Shown here: piece after piece, positions 25,240 to 32,882 of the stretch | Layout: every line of letters starts with the position of its first letter | Numbering within the stretch: the stretch's first letter is position 1 | NCBI RefSeq assembly: GCF_033242265.1 | Contig: NZ_BTFW01000001.1 | Span: forward strand, 3,469,902 to 3,533,901 | Direction: 5' to 3' | DNA: 64,000 bases | DNA from: Novosphingobium sp. IK01 | GTDB lineage: Bacteria > Pseudomonadota > Alphaproteobacteria > Sphingomonadales > Sphingomonadaceae | Position numbers and translations under genes: made by a program | Notes under the pieces: model-generated | Database searches by the model: none | Told to the model about the DNA's origin: nothing | The model's input: the letters and a program-made list of their open reading frames with translations, nothing else

Positions 25240-27288
25240 ATGTCGACCGATCCTCTGCTTCAACCCTATACGATCAAACATCTCACCTTGCGCAATCGCA
25301 TTATTACGACGGCGCACGAACCGGCCTATTCGGAAGACGGGATTCCGACGCGGCGCTATGCGGCCTATCATATCGAGCGCGCGCGGGCCGGGATCGCCCT
25401 GACGATGACGGCCGGATCGGCCTCGACTTCGCTCGACAGCCCGCCGGTCTTTTCCAACCTCCTGATGTGGAAGGACGAGATCGTCCCCTGGCTGCGTGAG
25501 ATGGCCGATGGCGTCCACGAGGCGGGCGCGGCGATCATGATCCAGCTTTCCCACCTCGGCCGCCGCACGCGCTGGGACAAGGCCGACTGGCTGCCCGTTG
25601 TCACCCCCTCGCTCGAACGCGAACCGGCCCACCGCGCGTTTCCCAAGCGGATCGAGGACTGGGACATGGAGCGGATCATCGCCGACTATGTCGCTGCGGC
25701 CCAGCGGGCAAAGGAAGCCGGGCTCGATGGCATCGAGTTCGAGGCCTACGGCCACCTGCTCGACCAGTTCTGGTCGCCGCTGACCAACGACCTGCCCGCG
25801 CCTTATGGCGGCTCGCTCGAAAACCGCATGCGCTTTGGCATGGACATGCTGGGGGCCGTGCGCGCGGCGGTGGGCCCTGACATGCTGCTGGGCGTGCGCT
25901 ATTCGGTCGATGAGACGGTGCCGGGCGGCTATGACGAAGACGATGGCATGGCCATGTCGCGCGCGCTGGCCGCCTCGGGCCTCGTCGATTTCCTCAATGT
26001 CGTGCGCGGCAATATCGCCCACGACGCCGGGCTGACCGACATGATCCCGATCCAGGGCATGCGCAGCGCGCCCCACCTCGATGCCGCGCGCAAGGTGCGC
26101 GAGGAAACCGGCCTGCCGGTGTTCCATGCCGCCAAGATCCAGGACGTGGCCACTGCCCGCCATGCGGTGGAAAGCGGCGCGGTCGACCTGATCGGAATGA
26201 CCCGCGCGCACATGGCCGACCCCCACATCGTGCGCAAGATCGTGGCCGGGCAGGAGCACACGATCCGTCCTTGCGTGGGCGCCAACTATTGCCTCGACCG
26301 CATCTATCAGGGCGGGGCAGCCTTTTGCATCCACAACCCGGCGACGGGCCGCGAACTGACGATGCCGCACGACATCGCGCCCGCGCCTGATCGCCGCAAG
26401 ATCGTGATCGTCGGGGCCGGGCCTGCCGGTCTCGAAGCCGCGCGCGTCGCATCCGCGCGCGGCCACGATGTCGTCGTGTTCGAAGCCGCGGCCCACGCGG
26501 GCGGGCAGGTGCGCCTGACCGCGCAGAGCGAGCGCCGCCGCGAGATGATGCAGATCATCGACTGGCGCCTCGACCGCTGCGCCGAGCAGGGCGTGCGCTT
26601 TGCCTTCAACACCTGGGCGGATGCCGACACGGTTCTGGCCGAGCAGCCCGACGTGGTGATCGTGGCCACCGGCGGCATGGCCGACAGCGTGCCGCTCGAA
26701 ACCGGGGGCGACCTCGTGGTGACGGCATGGGACGTGATCGCGGGCGACGTGAAGCCGGGCACGCGGGTTCTGGTCTACGACGACGCGGGCGATCACGTGG
26801 CGCTTCAGGCCGCCGAAATCGCCGCGAAGGCGGGCGCCAGTGTCGAGATCATGACCCCGGACCGCAGCTTTGCGCCTGAAGTCATGGCGATGAACCTCGT
26901 GCCCTACATGCGCTCGCTTCAGGCCCTCGATACGACGTTCACCGTCAGCTACACGCTCAGGGGCGTGACCCGTCAGGGCAATGGCCTGACCGCGCACCTG
27001 GGCAGCGACTATGGCCCCGTCGCGCGCAGCCGGGAGGTCGATCAGGTGGTCGTCAACCACGGCACCGTGCCGCTCGACGATCTCTATTTCGAACTCAAGC
27101 CGCTCTCCTCGAACCTCGGCGCGGTCGACTATGCCGCGCTGGTTGCGGGTGCGCGTCAGGACAGCTCCCCGCTGGCCTCGCGCGGGGTGGAAGGCGCCTT
27201 CGCGCTCTACCGGATCGGCGACGCGGTTTCCTCGCGCAATACCCATGCGGCGATCTATGATGCGCTGCGGCTGGTGAAGGATCTTTAA
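25240..27288 (+). CDS. Old-Yellow-Enzyme-type NADH:flavin oxidoreductase, likely N-methylproline demethylase-like (StcD type)
   Basis: 682 residues. The ATG at 25240 is preferred over an upstream GTG at 25204 because homologues begin like MSTDPLLQPYTIKHLTLRNR. Residues 1-370 are an FMN TIM barrel (LTMTAGSAS, VMIQLSHLGRR-type stretch, GLDGIEFEAYGHLLDQFWSP, FHAAKI). A 4Fe-4S Cys cluster follows (CVGANYCLDRIYQGGAAFCI). The C-terminus is an FAD/NAD half (KIVIVGAGPAGLEAARVASA, VIVATGGMAD). This layout is shared with trimethylamine dehydrogenase, dienoyl-CoA reductase and the stachydrine-pathway demethylase StcD. The N-terminal wording is, from memory, closest to StcD. Substrate remains an inference; the nearby Rieske operon supports N-demethylation. 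Confidence 0.85.
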   Translation: MSTDPLLQPYTIKHLTLRNRIITTAHEPAYSEDGIPTRRYAAYHIERARAGIALTMTAGSASTSLDSPPVFSNLLMWKDEIVPWLREMADGVHEAGAAIMIQLSHLGRRTRWDKADWLPVVTPSLEREPAHRAFPKRIEDWDMERIIADYVAAAQRAKEAGLDGIEFEAYGHLLDQFWSPLTNDLPAPYGGSLENRMRFGMDMLGAVRAAVGPDMLLGVRYSVDETVPGGYDEDDGMAMSRALAASGLVDFLNVVRGNIAHDAGLTDMIPIQGMRSAPHLDAARKVREETGLPVFHAAKIQDVATARHAVESGAVDLIGMTRAHMADPHIVRKIVAGQEHTIRPCVGANYCLDRIYQGGAAFCIHNPATGRELTMPHDIAPAPDRRKIVIVGAGPAGLEAARVASARGHDVVVFEAAAHAGGQVRLTAQSERRREMMQIIDWRLDRCAEQGVRFAFNTWADADTVLAEQPDVVIVATGGMADSVPLETGGDLVVTAWDVIAGDVKPGTRVLVYDDAGDHVALQAAEIAAKAGASVEIMTPDRSFAPEVMAMNLVPYMRSLQALDTTFTVSYTLRGVTRQGNGLTAHLGSDYGPVARSREVDQVVVNHGTVPLDDLYFELKPLSSNLGAVDYAALVAGARQDSSPLASRGVEGAFALYRIGDAVSSRNTHAAIYDALRLVKDL

Positions 27289-27530
27289 GAACAAGGGGGA
27301 GGGAAGGGGCCATTGCCCCTTCGACCCCGGAACTCCTGCGAATGTTGCGCAATGGGCGGATGTTCCGCCTCCATCTTGGCGTAGCCCTCTTCGTCATTCC
27401 CGCGCAGGCGGGAATCCAGAAAGCACAGGTCGTTGCTGGATTCCCGCCTGCGCGGGAATGACGAAAGGGTGAGGCGCAACACCGGCAGGAATTCCGGGGT
27501 CGAAGGGGCGATGGCCCCTTCCTTGTTCTT
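27287..27530. repeat. Composite inverted repeat filling the gap between convergent genes
   Basis: An outer pair of imperfect arms, 27287-27350 and 27474-27530, are near-complements. Both contain AAGAACAAGG at the outer tip, then a GGGGCCAT/TGCCCC hairpin core and CCTTCGACCCCGGAA. The left arm starts within the stop codon of the flavoprotein gene and the right arm ends five bases before the LysR stop. Nested inside is the separate CATTCCCGC repeat pair. The whole unit can fold as one long hairpin and likely works as a two-way terminator; it may be a MITE-type element. Confidence 0.7.
27391..27464. repeat. Paired CATTCCCGC...GCGGGAATG intergenic repeat
   Basis: Two perfect inverted 29-bp units (27391-27419 and 27436-27464), each itself palindromic around ATTCCCGC-GCAGGC-GGGAAT, separated by 16 bases. 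The same paired unit recurs at 48577-48668. The core resembles the widespread ATTCCC-N8-GGGAAT repeats first described as dRS3 in Neisseria. Confidence 0.8.
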
Positions 27531-27535
27531 TTCTT

Positions 27536-28438
27536 TTACCCTTCCAGTTCCCCCGCCAGCCACTGCGCCACCATCTGCGCGACCGGATCGGACGCGCGCC
27601 GCCGGGGCAGCAGCACGGTATAGGTGCCATCGGGCCGGACCTCGCAGGGCCCCAGCCGCACGAGGCTGCCATCGGCGAGGAAGCGTTCGCACAGCACGCC
27701 CCAGCCCAGCGCCACGCCCTGACCGGCGCGCGCGGCTTCCAGAACATCGGTATAGGCGTTGAACAGCAGCGCGGGCGGGGCAATGGCCTGTCCGGGGCGG
27801 GCCCGCGCGAACCAGTCGGCCCAGGAATACCATTGCCGGTCGGTCACGTCGTTCTCGATAAGGTCGCTGGGCGCGGCAAGGAAGGCCTGCGGGTCGGCGA
27901 TGCGCGCGGCAAAGGCGGGGGAGCAGACCGGCATGATCACGTCGCGGCGTCGCACAAGGGCGCGTCCGTCGTCGAACGGGGGGACGCCGAAGCGCACGAC
28001 CACATCGGCCTCGCCCGCGTCGAGGCCGATCCGGCTGTCGCGGGCGAGCAGGCGGATCTTGGCCATGGGCACCGCCGCGCGGAAGGCGTTGAGGCGCGGC
28101 ATCAGCCAGAGCGAGGAAAAGGCCAGCGTCGTGCCGATGGTGATCTCGCGCGGGCGGTCGCCCAGCCGCGCGGCATCGATGCTGCGGCCGATGGCGGTGA
28201 AGCTGTCGGCGAGCGAGGCGGTGAGCGCGAGGCAGGTCGGCGTGGGGTCGATCGCGCGGTGGCGGCGCACGAACAGCGACTGGCCCAGTTCGCCTTCGAG
28301 CGCGCCGATGTGGCGGCTGACGGCGGCCTGCGTCACGCCCAGTTCGGCGGCGGCGAGGGTCACGCTGCGATGGCGCGCGGTGGCTTCGAGCGCGAGCAGG
28401 GCGCTCATCGATGGAATATTCTTGCGAAAACGCGACAT
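27536..28438 (-). CDS. LysR-family regulator of the Rieske operon (GcvA-like)
   Basis: 300 residues, normal for LysR regulators. The N-terminal winged helix (MSALLALEATARHRSVTLAA, AELGVTQAAVSRHIGALEGE, LGQSLFVRRHR) is followed by a substrate-binding domain (ITIGTTLAFSSLWLMPRL, GEADVVVRFG, GVALGWGVL). The gene is divergent from the Rieske oxygenase with 144 bases between starts, the classic LysR arrangement, so it probably activates that operon when a pathway compound binds. The sequence groups with GcvA-like regulators by its MP(R)LNAF motif. Confidence 0.92.
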   Translation of the reverse strand: MSRFRKNIPSMSALLALEATARHRSVTLAAAELGVTQAAVSRHIGALEGELGQSLFVRRHRAIDPTPTCLALTASLADSFTAIGRSIDAARLGDRPREITIGTTLAFSSLWLMPRLNAFRAAVPMAKIRLLARDSRIGLDAGEADVVVRFGVPPFDDGRALVRRRDVIMPVCSPAFAARIADPQAFLAAPSDLIENDVTDRQWYSWADWFARARPGQAIAPPALLFNAYTDVLEAARAGQGVALGWGVLCERFLADGSLVRLGPCEVRPDGTYTVLLPRRRASDPVAQMVAQWLAGELEG

Positions 28439-28582
28439 CGCGGGGCCCTGTTTGATGGCAGGGAGCAGTCTTGCCTTCCCATAACTTTTTCTCAAGCGAA
28501 GTTTGATTCTTTGTGCCGTTGAAGGCAGGCTGCACTTCCGTGACACATGGATTGCACGCCATTCTTGCGCGACGGAGAAACC
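28439..28582. promoter_or_regulatory. Divergent promoter region of LysR gene and Rieske operon
   Basis: A 144-base gap between divergent starts. It contains an AT-richer stretch around 28475-28515 that suits promoters. No unambiguous T-N11-A operator could be fixed. Confidence 0.4.
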
Positions 28583-29833
28583 ATGGTCCCGCTTTCCCCT
28601 GCCATTCGCTCGCTGATCGACAGCCGCAAGCCGGGCCACAGCCTGCCCGGCGGGCTCTATACCCGTGACGACGTCTTTGCCGCCGACATGGAGATCTTCT
28701 TCCGTCGCAACTGGATCGCCATCGGCCTCGAATGCGACGTGCCCGAGCCGGGCGACGCGCATGTCGTCGAACTGGGCAAGAGCAGCCTGATCCTGCTGCG
28801 CGACGACGACAACACCGTGCGCGTGGTCCACAATGTGTGCCGCCATCGCGGCGCGCGCCTGCTCGACAAGGGCACGCACATCATCTCCAAGCTGGTGTGC
28901 CCCTATCATCAGTGGACTTACGAGCTTTCGGGCGAGCTGATGCATGCCCCGCACATGGGCGCCGGGTTCGATCGTTCGTGCCATTCGCTGCGCCCGGTCG
29001 CGCATGTGAACGTGGGCGGGCTGATCTATGCCTGCCTGTCGGACGATCCGCCGCAGGACGTTGCGCGTCTGGTCGAGACGATGACCCCGCGCCTTGCGCC
29101 CTACGACATCGCCAATGCCAAGATCGCCCACCAGTGCGACATCGTCGAGCGCGGCAACTGGAAGCTGACGATCGAGAACAACCGCGAATGCTACCACTGT
29201 CTGGGCAATCACCCGGAGCTGTGCCTGTCGTTCATCGACCTCGATTTCGGCTATGATCCGGCCACGCTCGCGCCCGAGGATCGCGCGCGGGCCGATGCCC
29301 ACGAGGCGCGCTTTGCCAGCGTGACCGCGCAGTGGGAGGAAGCGGGCTATCCTTCGGCGGCGGTGCTGCCACAGGCCGATGGCGACACCAATTTCCGCAC
29401 CCAGCGCCTGATGATGAACGGCGCGGGCGAAAGCCAGTCGCCCGATACCCGCGCGGCCTGCAAGCGCCTGCTCGGCACGATCGGCAGCACGGGGCTGGGC
29501 GACGTGCACTTGTGGGGCCACAACACCTGGAACCACTTCATGGGCGACCATGCGGTGATCGCCACGGTCATCCCGCTCGGCCCCGATGAAACACTGGTGC
29601 GCACCAAGTGGCTCGTCCACAAGGATGCGGTCGAAGGGGTGGACTATGATGTCGACCACCTGACCAGCGTGTGGACGGCAACGACGATGCAGGACGCCGG
29701 CCTTGTCGAGCGGTCGCATGCCGGGGTGGGCGATCCGGCCTATCTGCCCGGCCCCTATTCCACGTTTGCAGAGACCGAGCTGGAAAGCTTTGCAACGTGG
29801 TATCTCAACCAGTTGCGCAAGCATGGTGGTTGA
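28583..29833 (+). CDS. Rieske non-haem iron oxygenase, alpha subunit; GbcA/stachydrine-demethylase type
   Basis: 416 residues from the ATG at 28583, which has GGAG six to nine bases upstream. The Rieske cluster motif is complete: CRH, 17 residues, then CPYH (residues about 85-110). The catalytic domain carries ENNRECYHCLGNHPELCLSF, where the His residues bind mononuclear iron. This ENNRECYHC form is typical of oxygenases that N-demethylate quaternary amines (glycine betaine, stachydrine, carnitine-type substrates), whereas aromatic ring dioxygenases differ. The next gene, overlapping or nearly so, is its electron-transfer partner. The exact substrate is not determined by sequence. Confidence 0.9.
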   Translation: MVPLSPAIRSLIDSRKPGHSLPGGLYTRDDVFAADMEIFFRRNWIAIGLECDVPEPGDAHVVELGKSSLILLRDDDNTVRVVHNVCRHRGARLLDKGTHIISKLVCPYHQWTYELSGELMHAPHMGAGFDRSCHSLRPVAHVNVGGLIYACLSDDPPQDVARLVETMTPRLAPYDIANAKIAHQCDIVERGNWKLTIENNRECYHCLGNHPELCLSFIDLDFGYDPATLAPEDRARADAHEARFASVTAQWEEAGYPSAAVLPQADGDTNFRTQRLMMNGAGESQSPDTRAACKRLLGTIGSTGLGDVHLWGHNTWNHFMGDHAVIATVIPLGPDETLVRTKWLVHKDAVEGVDYDVDHLTSVWTATTMQDAGLVERSHAGVGDPAYLPGPYSTFAETELESFATWYLNQLRKHGG

Positions 29834-29837
29834 GCGG

Positions 29838-30917
29838 ATGAAGGACGGGATGGACCTGACCTGCGACCCTGCGGCCCGCTGGTGGGACCGCGAAACCGAT
29901 GCCGATCTCGTGTGCCTCGCGGTCCACGACGAAACGCCCGACATTCGCACATTCACGTTCGCGGGCGCGCAGGGGCAGTCCTTCGCGCTGGAAGCCGGGC
30001 AATATTTCACGTTCGACGTGCCGCTGGAAAGCGGGGAAGGGGCCGCGACCGAGCCGCGCTGCTACTCGCTCTCGTCCTCGGCGCTGCGTCCGCGCACGAT
30101 TGCGGTCAGCGTCAAGCGGGTGCCCGGCGGGCGCGTGTCGAACCGGCTCCACGAGGCCTTGCGCGTGGGGGACACGATCCGCGCGATGGGGCCTTCGGGC
30201 GCTTTTACGCTGCCCCGGCCCCTGCCCGAAAAGCTGCTGCTGCTTTCGGCGGGATCGGGGATCACCCCGATGATCGCCATGGCGCGCACCCTCGCCGATG
30301 CGGCGGCAAGGACCGACGTGGTGTTCTTCCATGCCGCGCGGAGCCTTGCCGATTTTGCCTTCGCGGCAGACTTGCAGGCGCTCGCGCGCGCCAATCCGCG
30401 CTTTCGCGTGATCTTCCTGCCCGAGGATGGCTCGGGCGGGCATTTCGGGCCGGTCGGGCGGATTTCGGCGGAACTGCTGGGCGCGCTCGTGCCCGATCTG
30501 GCCGCGCGCACGGTGCTGTGCTGTGGCCCGGCGCCGTTCATGGCGGCGGCGCGGGCCATCGGCGTGGCGGCGGGCGTGCCACAGGCGGCCTGGCTCGAAG
30601 AAAGCTTCGACCTCGCCCCGGTTGAGAGCACAGTGGACGATGCGCCGGCAAAGACCGGTTTTTCGGCCACCTTCAGCCGCCAGAACCGCACGATCACCGT
30701 GGGCGCTGATCAGACCCTGCTCTCTGCGGCGCGCGCGCAAGGGGTGGTGCTGCCGTCCTCGTGCGCCAATGGCCTGTGCGGGACATGCAAGGCCAGACTG
30801 GTGAGCGGCCAGGTGGCGATGGCGCACAATGGCGGCATCCGCCAGCGCGAGATTGACGCCGGGTTTATTCTGCCGTGCTGTGCGCGGCCTTTGACGGATG
30901 TGGTGATCGAACGATGA
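29838..30917 (+). CDS. Oxygenase reductase: FAD/NAD(P)H domain fused to a 2Fe-2S ferredoxin
   Basis: 359 residues from the ATG at 29838; ATGs at 29823 and 29850 (the latter with AAGGA upstream) are alternatives. Domain order is FAD-binding (RCYSLSSSALRP), NAD-binding (LLLSAGSGITPMIAMARTL, VLCCGPAPFMAAARAIGV) and a C-terminal plant-type ferredoxin (SSCANGLCGTCKARLVSG ... ILPCC, giving C-x4-C-x2-C-x29-C). It passes electrons from NAD(P)H to the Rieske oxygenase encoded just upstream, like GbcB or VanB. The stop overlaps the transporter start by four bases. Confidence 0.92.
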   Translation: MKDGMDLTCDPAARWWDRETDADLVCLAVHDETPDIRTFTFAGAQGQSFALEAGQYFTFDVPLESGEGAATEPRCYSLSSSALRPRTIAVSVKRVPGGRVSNRLHEALRVGDTIRAMGPSGAFTLPRPLPEKLLLLSAGSGITPMIAMARTLADAAARTDVVFFHAARSLADFAFAADLQALARANPRFRVIFLPEDGSGGHFGPVGRISAELLGALVPDLAARTVLCCGPAPFMAAARAIGVAAGVPQAAWLEESFDLAPVESTVDDAPAKTGFSATFSRQNRTITVGADQTLLSAARAQGVVLPSSCANGLCGTCKARLVSGQVAMAHNGGIRQREIDAGFILPCCARPLTDVVIER

Positions 30918-32287
30918 AGGAAGCCCGGCGTGTGCGCGATCTGTTCGGCCATCCGGCCGGGCTTACGGTGCTCTTCACGGTCGAATTGTGGGAGCGCTTC
31001 TCGTTCTACGGGATGCGCGCGCTGCTGATCCTCTATCTCACCCATGTCGCGCTGGCCCAGCGGCCGCAGGACATGGTGGGCTTTGCCACGATGGCCGGGC
31101 TGCTCGGCTTCGATGCGGCGCGCGCCAGCAGCGCGCAGTGGCAGGCGCTCGCCTCGCAGATTTACGGGCTTTACAGCGGCTTCGTCTATTTCACTCCGTT
31201 GATCGGGGGCTGGCTGGCCGATCGCTGGTTTGGCAAGTCGCGGATGATCGTGGCGGGCGGGGTGCTGGTGGCGCTCGGCCATGTGCTGCTGACCACCCAT
31301 GCCACGTTCCTGCTCGCGCTCGTGCTGGTCATTCTGGGCACGGGCGGGCTCAAGGGCAATATCGCCGCGCAAGTGGCCGATCTCTACGCGCCGCAGGACG
31401 GGCGGCGCGAACGCGGGTTCTCGCTGTTCTACGTGGGCATCAATACCGGCGCGACGGCGGCCCCGCTGGTCTGCGCCTGGCTGGCACAGGTCTGGGGCTG
31501 GAGCGCGGCCTTCGAGGCGACTTCGGTGGGTATGCTGATCGGGCTGGCGATCTATGTCGCCTGTCTGCGCCTGCTGCCCGGCGCGCGTGGCAGGCAGGCG
31601 CCTGCCGCTTCGGTTGCGGATCAGGTTGCGGCGGGCAGGGGAGAGGCGAAAGCTGCACGGCGCGCGGCATGGGCGGTGCTGGGCCTGATCTCGCTGGCCT
31701 CGGTGTTCATGTGGATGAGCTACGAACAGCAGGCCAATGCCATGATGCGCTGGCTGGTGGCCACGCCCGACGACGTGATGATGGCCTGGATACAGGCCAT
31801 TCCGCCCAGTGTCGTCCTGCTGGGCACCCCGCTGCTCAACCGCTGGTGGTCGCATCAGGCGCGGCGCGGGCGCGAGCCGGGGCCGGTGACCAAGCTGCTG
31901 ATCGGGGCCGGGTTCGTCGTGGCGGCGCAGCTTCTGCTGCCGGTCTATGCGCTGGTGAGCGGGGGCAAGCCCCCGGCCATGGTGCCGCTGCTGGTCTATT
32001 TTCTGATCTGGGAAATGGGCGACCTGTTCTTCAGCCCGGCGGCCATGGGCCTCTATTCGCGCCTCGCGCCCGAGGGCAAGGGCGCCACGACGATGGCCAT
32101 GTGGTACCTCACGGTCTTCCTCGGCAATATCGCGAGCGGCTGGATCGGGGGCCTGTGGGGCCTGTTCTCGCCGGTGGTCTACTGGACGATGATCGCCGCG
32201 CTCTCGGGCGGCTGCATCACCATCATCGCGCTGGCCGCGCCGACCTTGCGCCGCATCATCGCGCGCACCCGCACTTTGGAGGCATGA
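30914..32287 (+). CDS. POT/PTR-family proton-coupled oligopeptide transporter
   Basis: 457 residues. The start ATG at 30914 overlaps the reductase stop (ATGA). The family signature E-x-x-E-R-F-x-x-Y-G appears as VELWERFSFYGMRALLILYL. The second POT motif is GGWLADRWFGKSRMIVAGG and TM4-5 has FSLFYVGINTGATAAPLV. About 12-14 membrane helices are predicted by eye. It imports di- or tripeptides or peptide-like compounds with protons. Its place inside a Rieske oxygenase operon suggests the pathway substrate is a peptide or an N-methylated amino-acid derivative. Confidence 0.92.
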   Translation: MKEARRVRDLFGHPAGLTVLFTVELWERFSFYGMRALLILYLTHVALAQRPQDMVGFATMAGLLGFDAARASSAQWQALASQIYGLYSGFVYFTPLIGGWLADRWFGKSRMIVAGGVLVALGHVLLTTHATFLLALVLVILGTGGLKGNIAAQVADLYAPQDGRRERGFSLFYVGINTGATAAPLVCAWLAQVWGWSAAFEATSVGMLIGLAIYVACLRLLPGARGRQAPAASVADQVAAGRGEAKAARRAAWAVLGLISLASVFMWMSYEQQANAMMRWLVATPDDVMMAWIQAIPPSVVLLGTPLLNRWWSHQARRGREPGPVTKLLIGAGFVVAAQLLLPVYALVSGGKPPAMVPLLVYFLIWEMGDLFFSPAAMGLYSRLAPEGKGATTMAMWYLTVFLGNIASGWIGGLWGLFSPVVYWTMIAALSGGCITIIALAAPTLRRIIARTRTLEA

Positions 32288-32339
32288 ACCGATTCTGACC
32301 CTGCTGCTGCTGGGCCTGGCCCATGTTGCGGGCGCGCCG

Positions 32340-32882
32340 ATGGCCCATGCGGCTGCGGCGCCCGCGCTCCCCTCGACGCTGAGTGCCACGGCGACGCCGG
32401 GCCTCGATCCGGCTCGCCCGTGCGACAGCCCGGCCCATCATGCGTTCGATTTCTGGCTGGGCGACTGGGCCGTCTATGATGCGCAGAGCGACCGTCAGGT
32501 GGCGACCGATCATGTCGATGCGCTCTATGGCCATTGCGTGATCCGCCAGCAGATGCGCTTTGTCGGGCAGACCTATCGCCATCCGGGCACCCCGTTCCCG
32601 CTCGCGGGGATGAGCATCAGCCGGTTCGACGGCCAGCATTGGGTCCAGCTCTGGGCCGACAACCAGTGGGGCGCGATCATCCTGTCGGGCAAGGCCCGCG
32701 CCGATGGCGCCGTCGAACTGGACAGCGTGATCCCTTCGCGCGGGCGCGACATGCGGCTGGTCTGGCATGCGGTTCCCGAAGGCGTGCGGATCGAGCAGGC
32801 CGGGGCCGTGGCGGGCAGCGGCACGTATGAAACCTATCCCGCGCTGCTCTATCGCCGCCTGAAACCTGCGAAATTCAAATGA
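32340..32882 (+). CDS. Small protein with DUF1579-like features, possibly secreted
   Basis: 180 residues from the ATG at 32340. I recognise only a loose similarity to DUF1579-type domains (HHAFDFWLGDWAVYDAQSDR at the start, YPALLYRRLKP at the end). The stretch just upstream in the same frame encodes a Leu-rich hydrophobic run ending GAPMAHAAAAPA, which would be an excellent signal peptide, but it has no standard start codon. The ATG at 32284 that overlaps the transporter stop is in another frame and ends after four codons. Either the start is non-canonical, a one-base frameshift has removed it, or the base call is wrong. The stop overlaps the next gene by four bases. Confidence 0.7.
   Translation: MAHAAAAPALPSTLSATATPGLDPARPCDSPAHHAFDFWLGDWAVYDAQSDRQVATDHVDALYGHCVIRQQMRFVGQTYRHPGTPFPLAGMSISRFDGQHWVQLWADNQWGAIILSGKARADGAVELDSVIPSRGRDMRLVWHAVPEGVRIEQAGAVAGSGTYETYPALLYRRLKPAKFK

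Noticed and set aside
27287..27530. CRISPR array reading of the repeated GC-rich units
   Set aside because: Units are inverted pairs, not direct repeats with uniform spacers, and no cas gene is present anywhere in the window.
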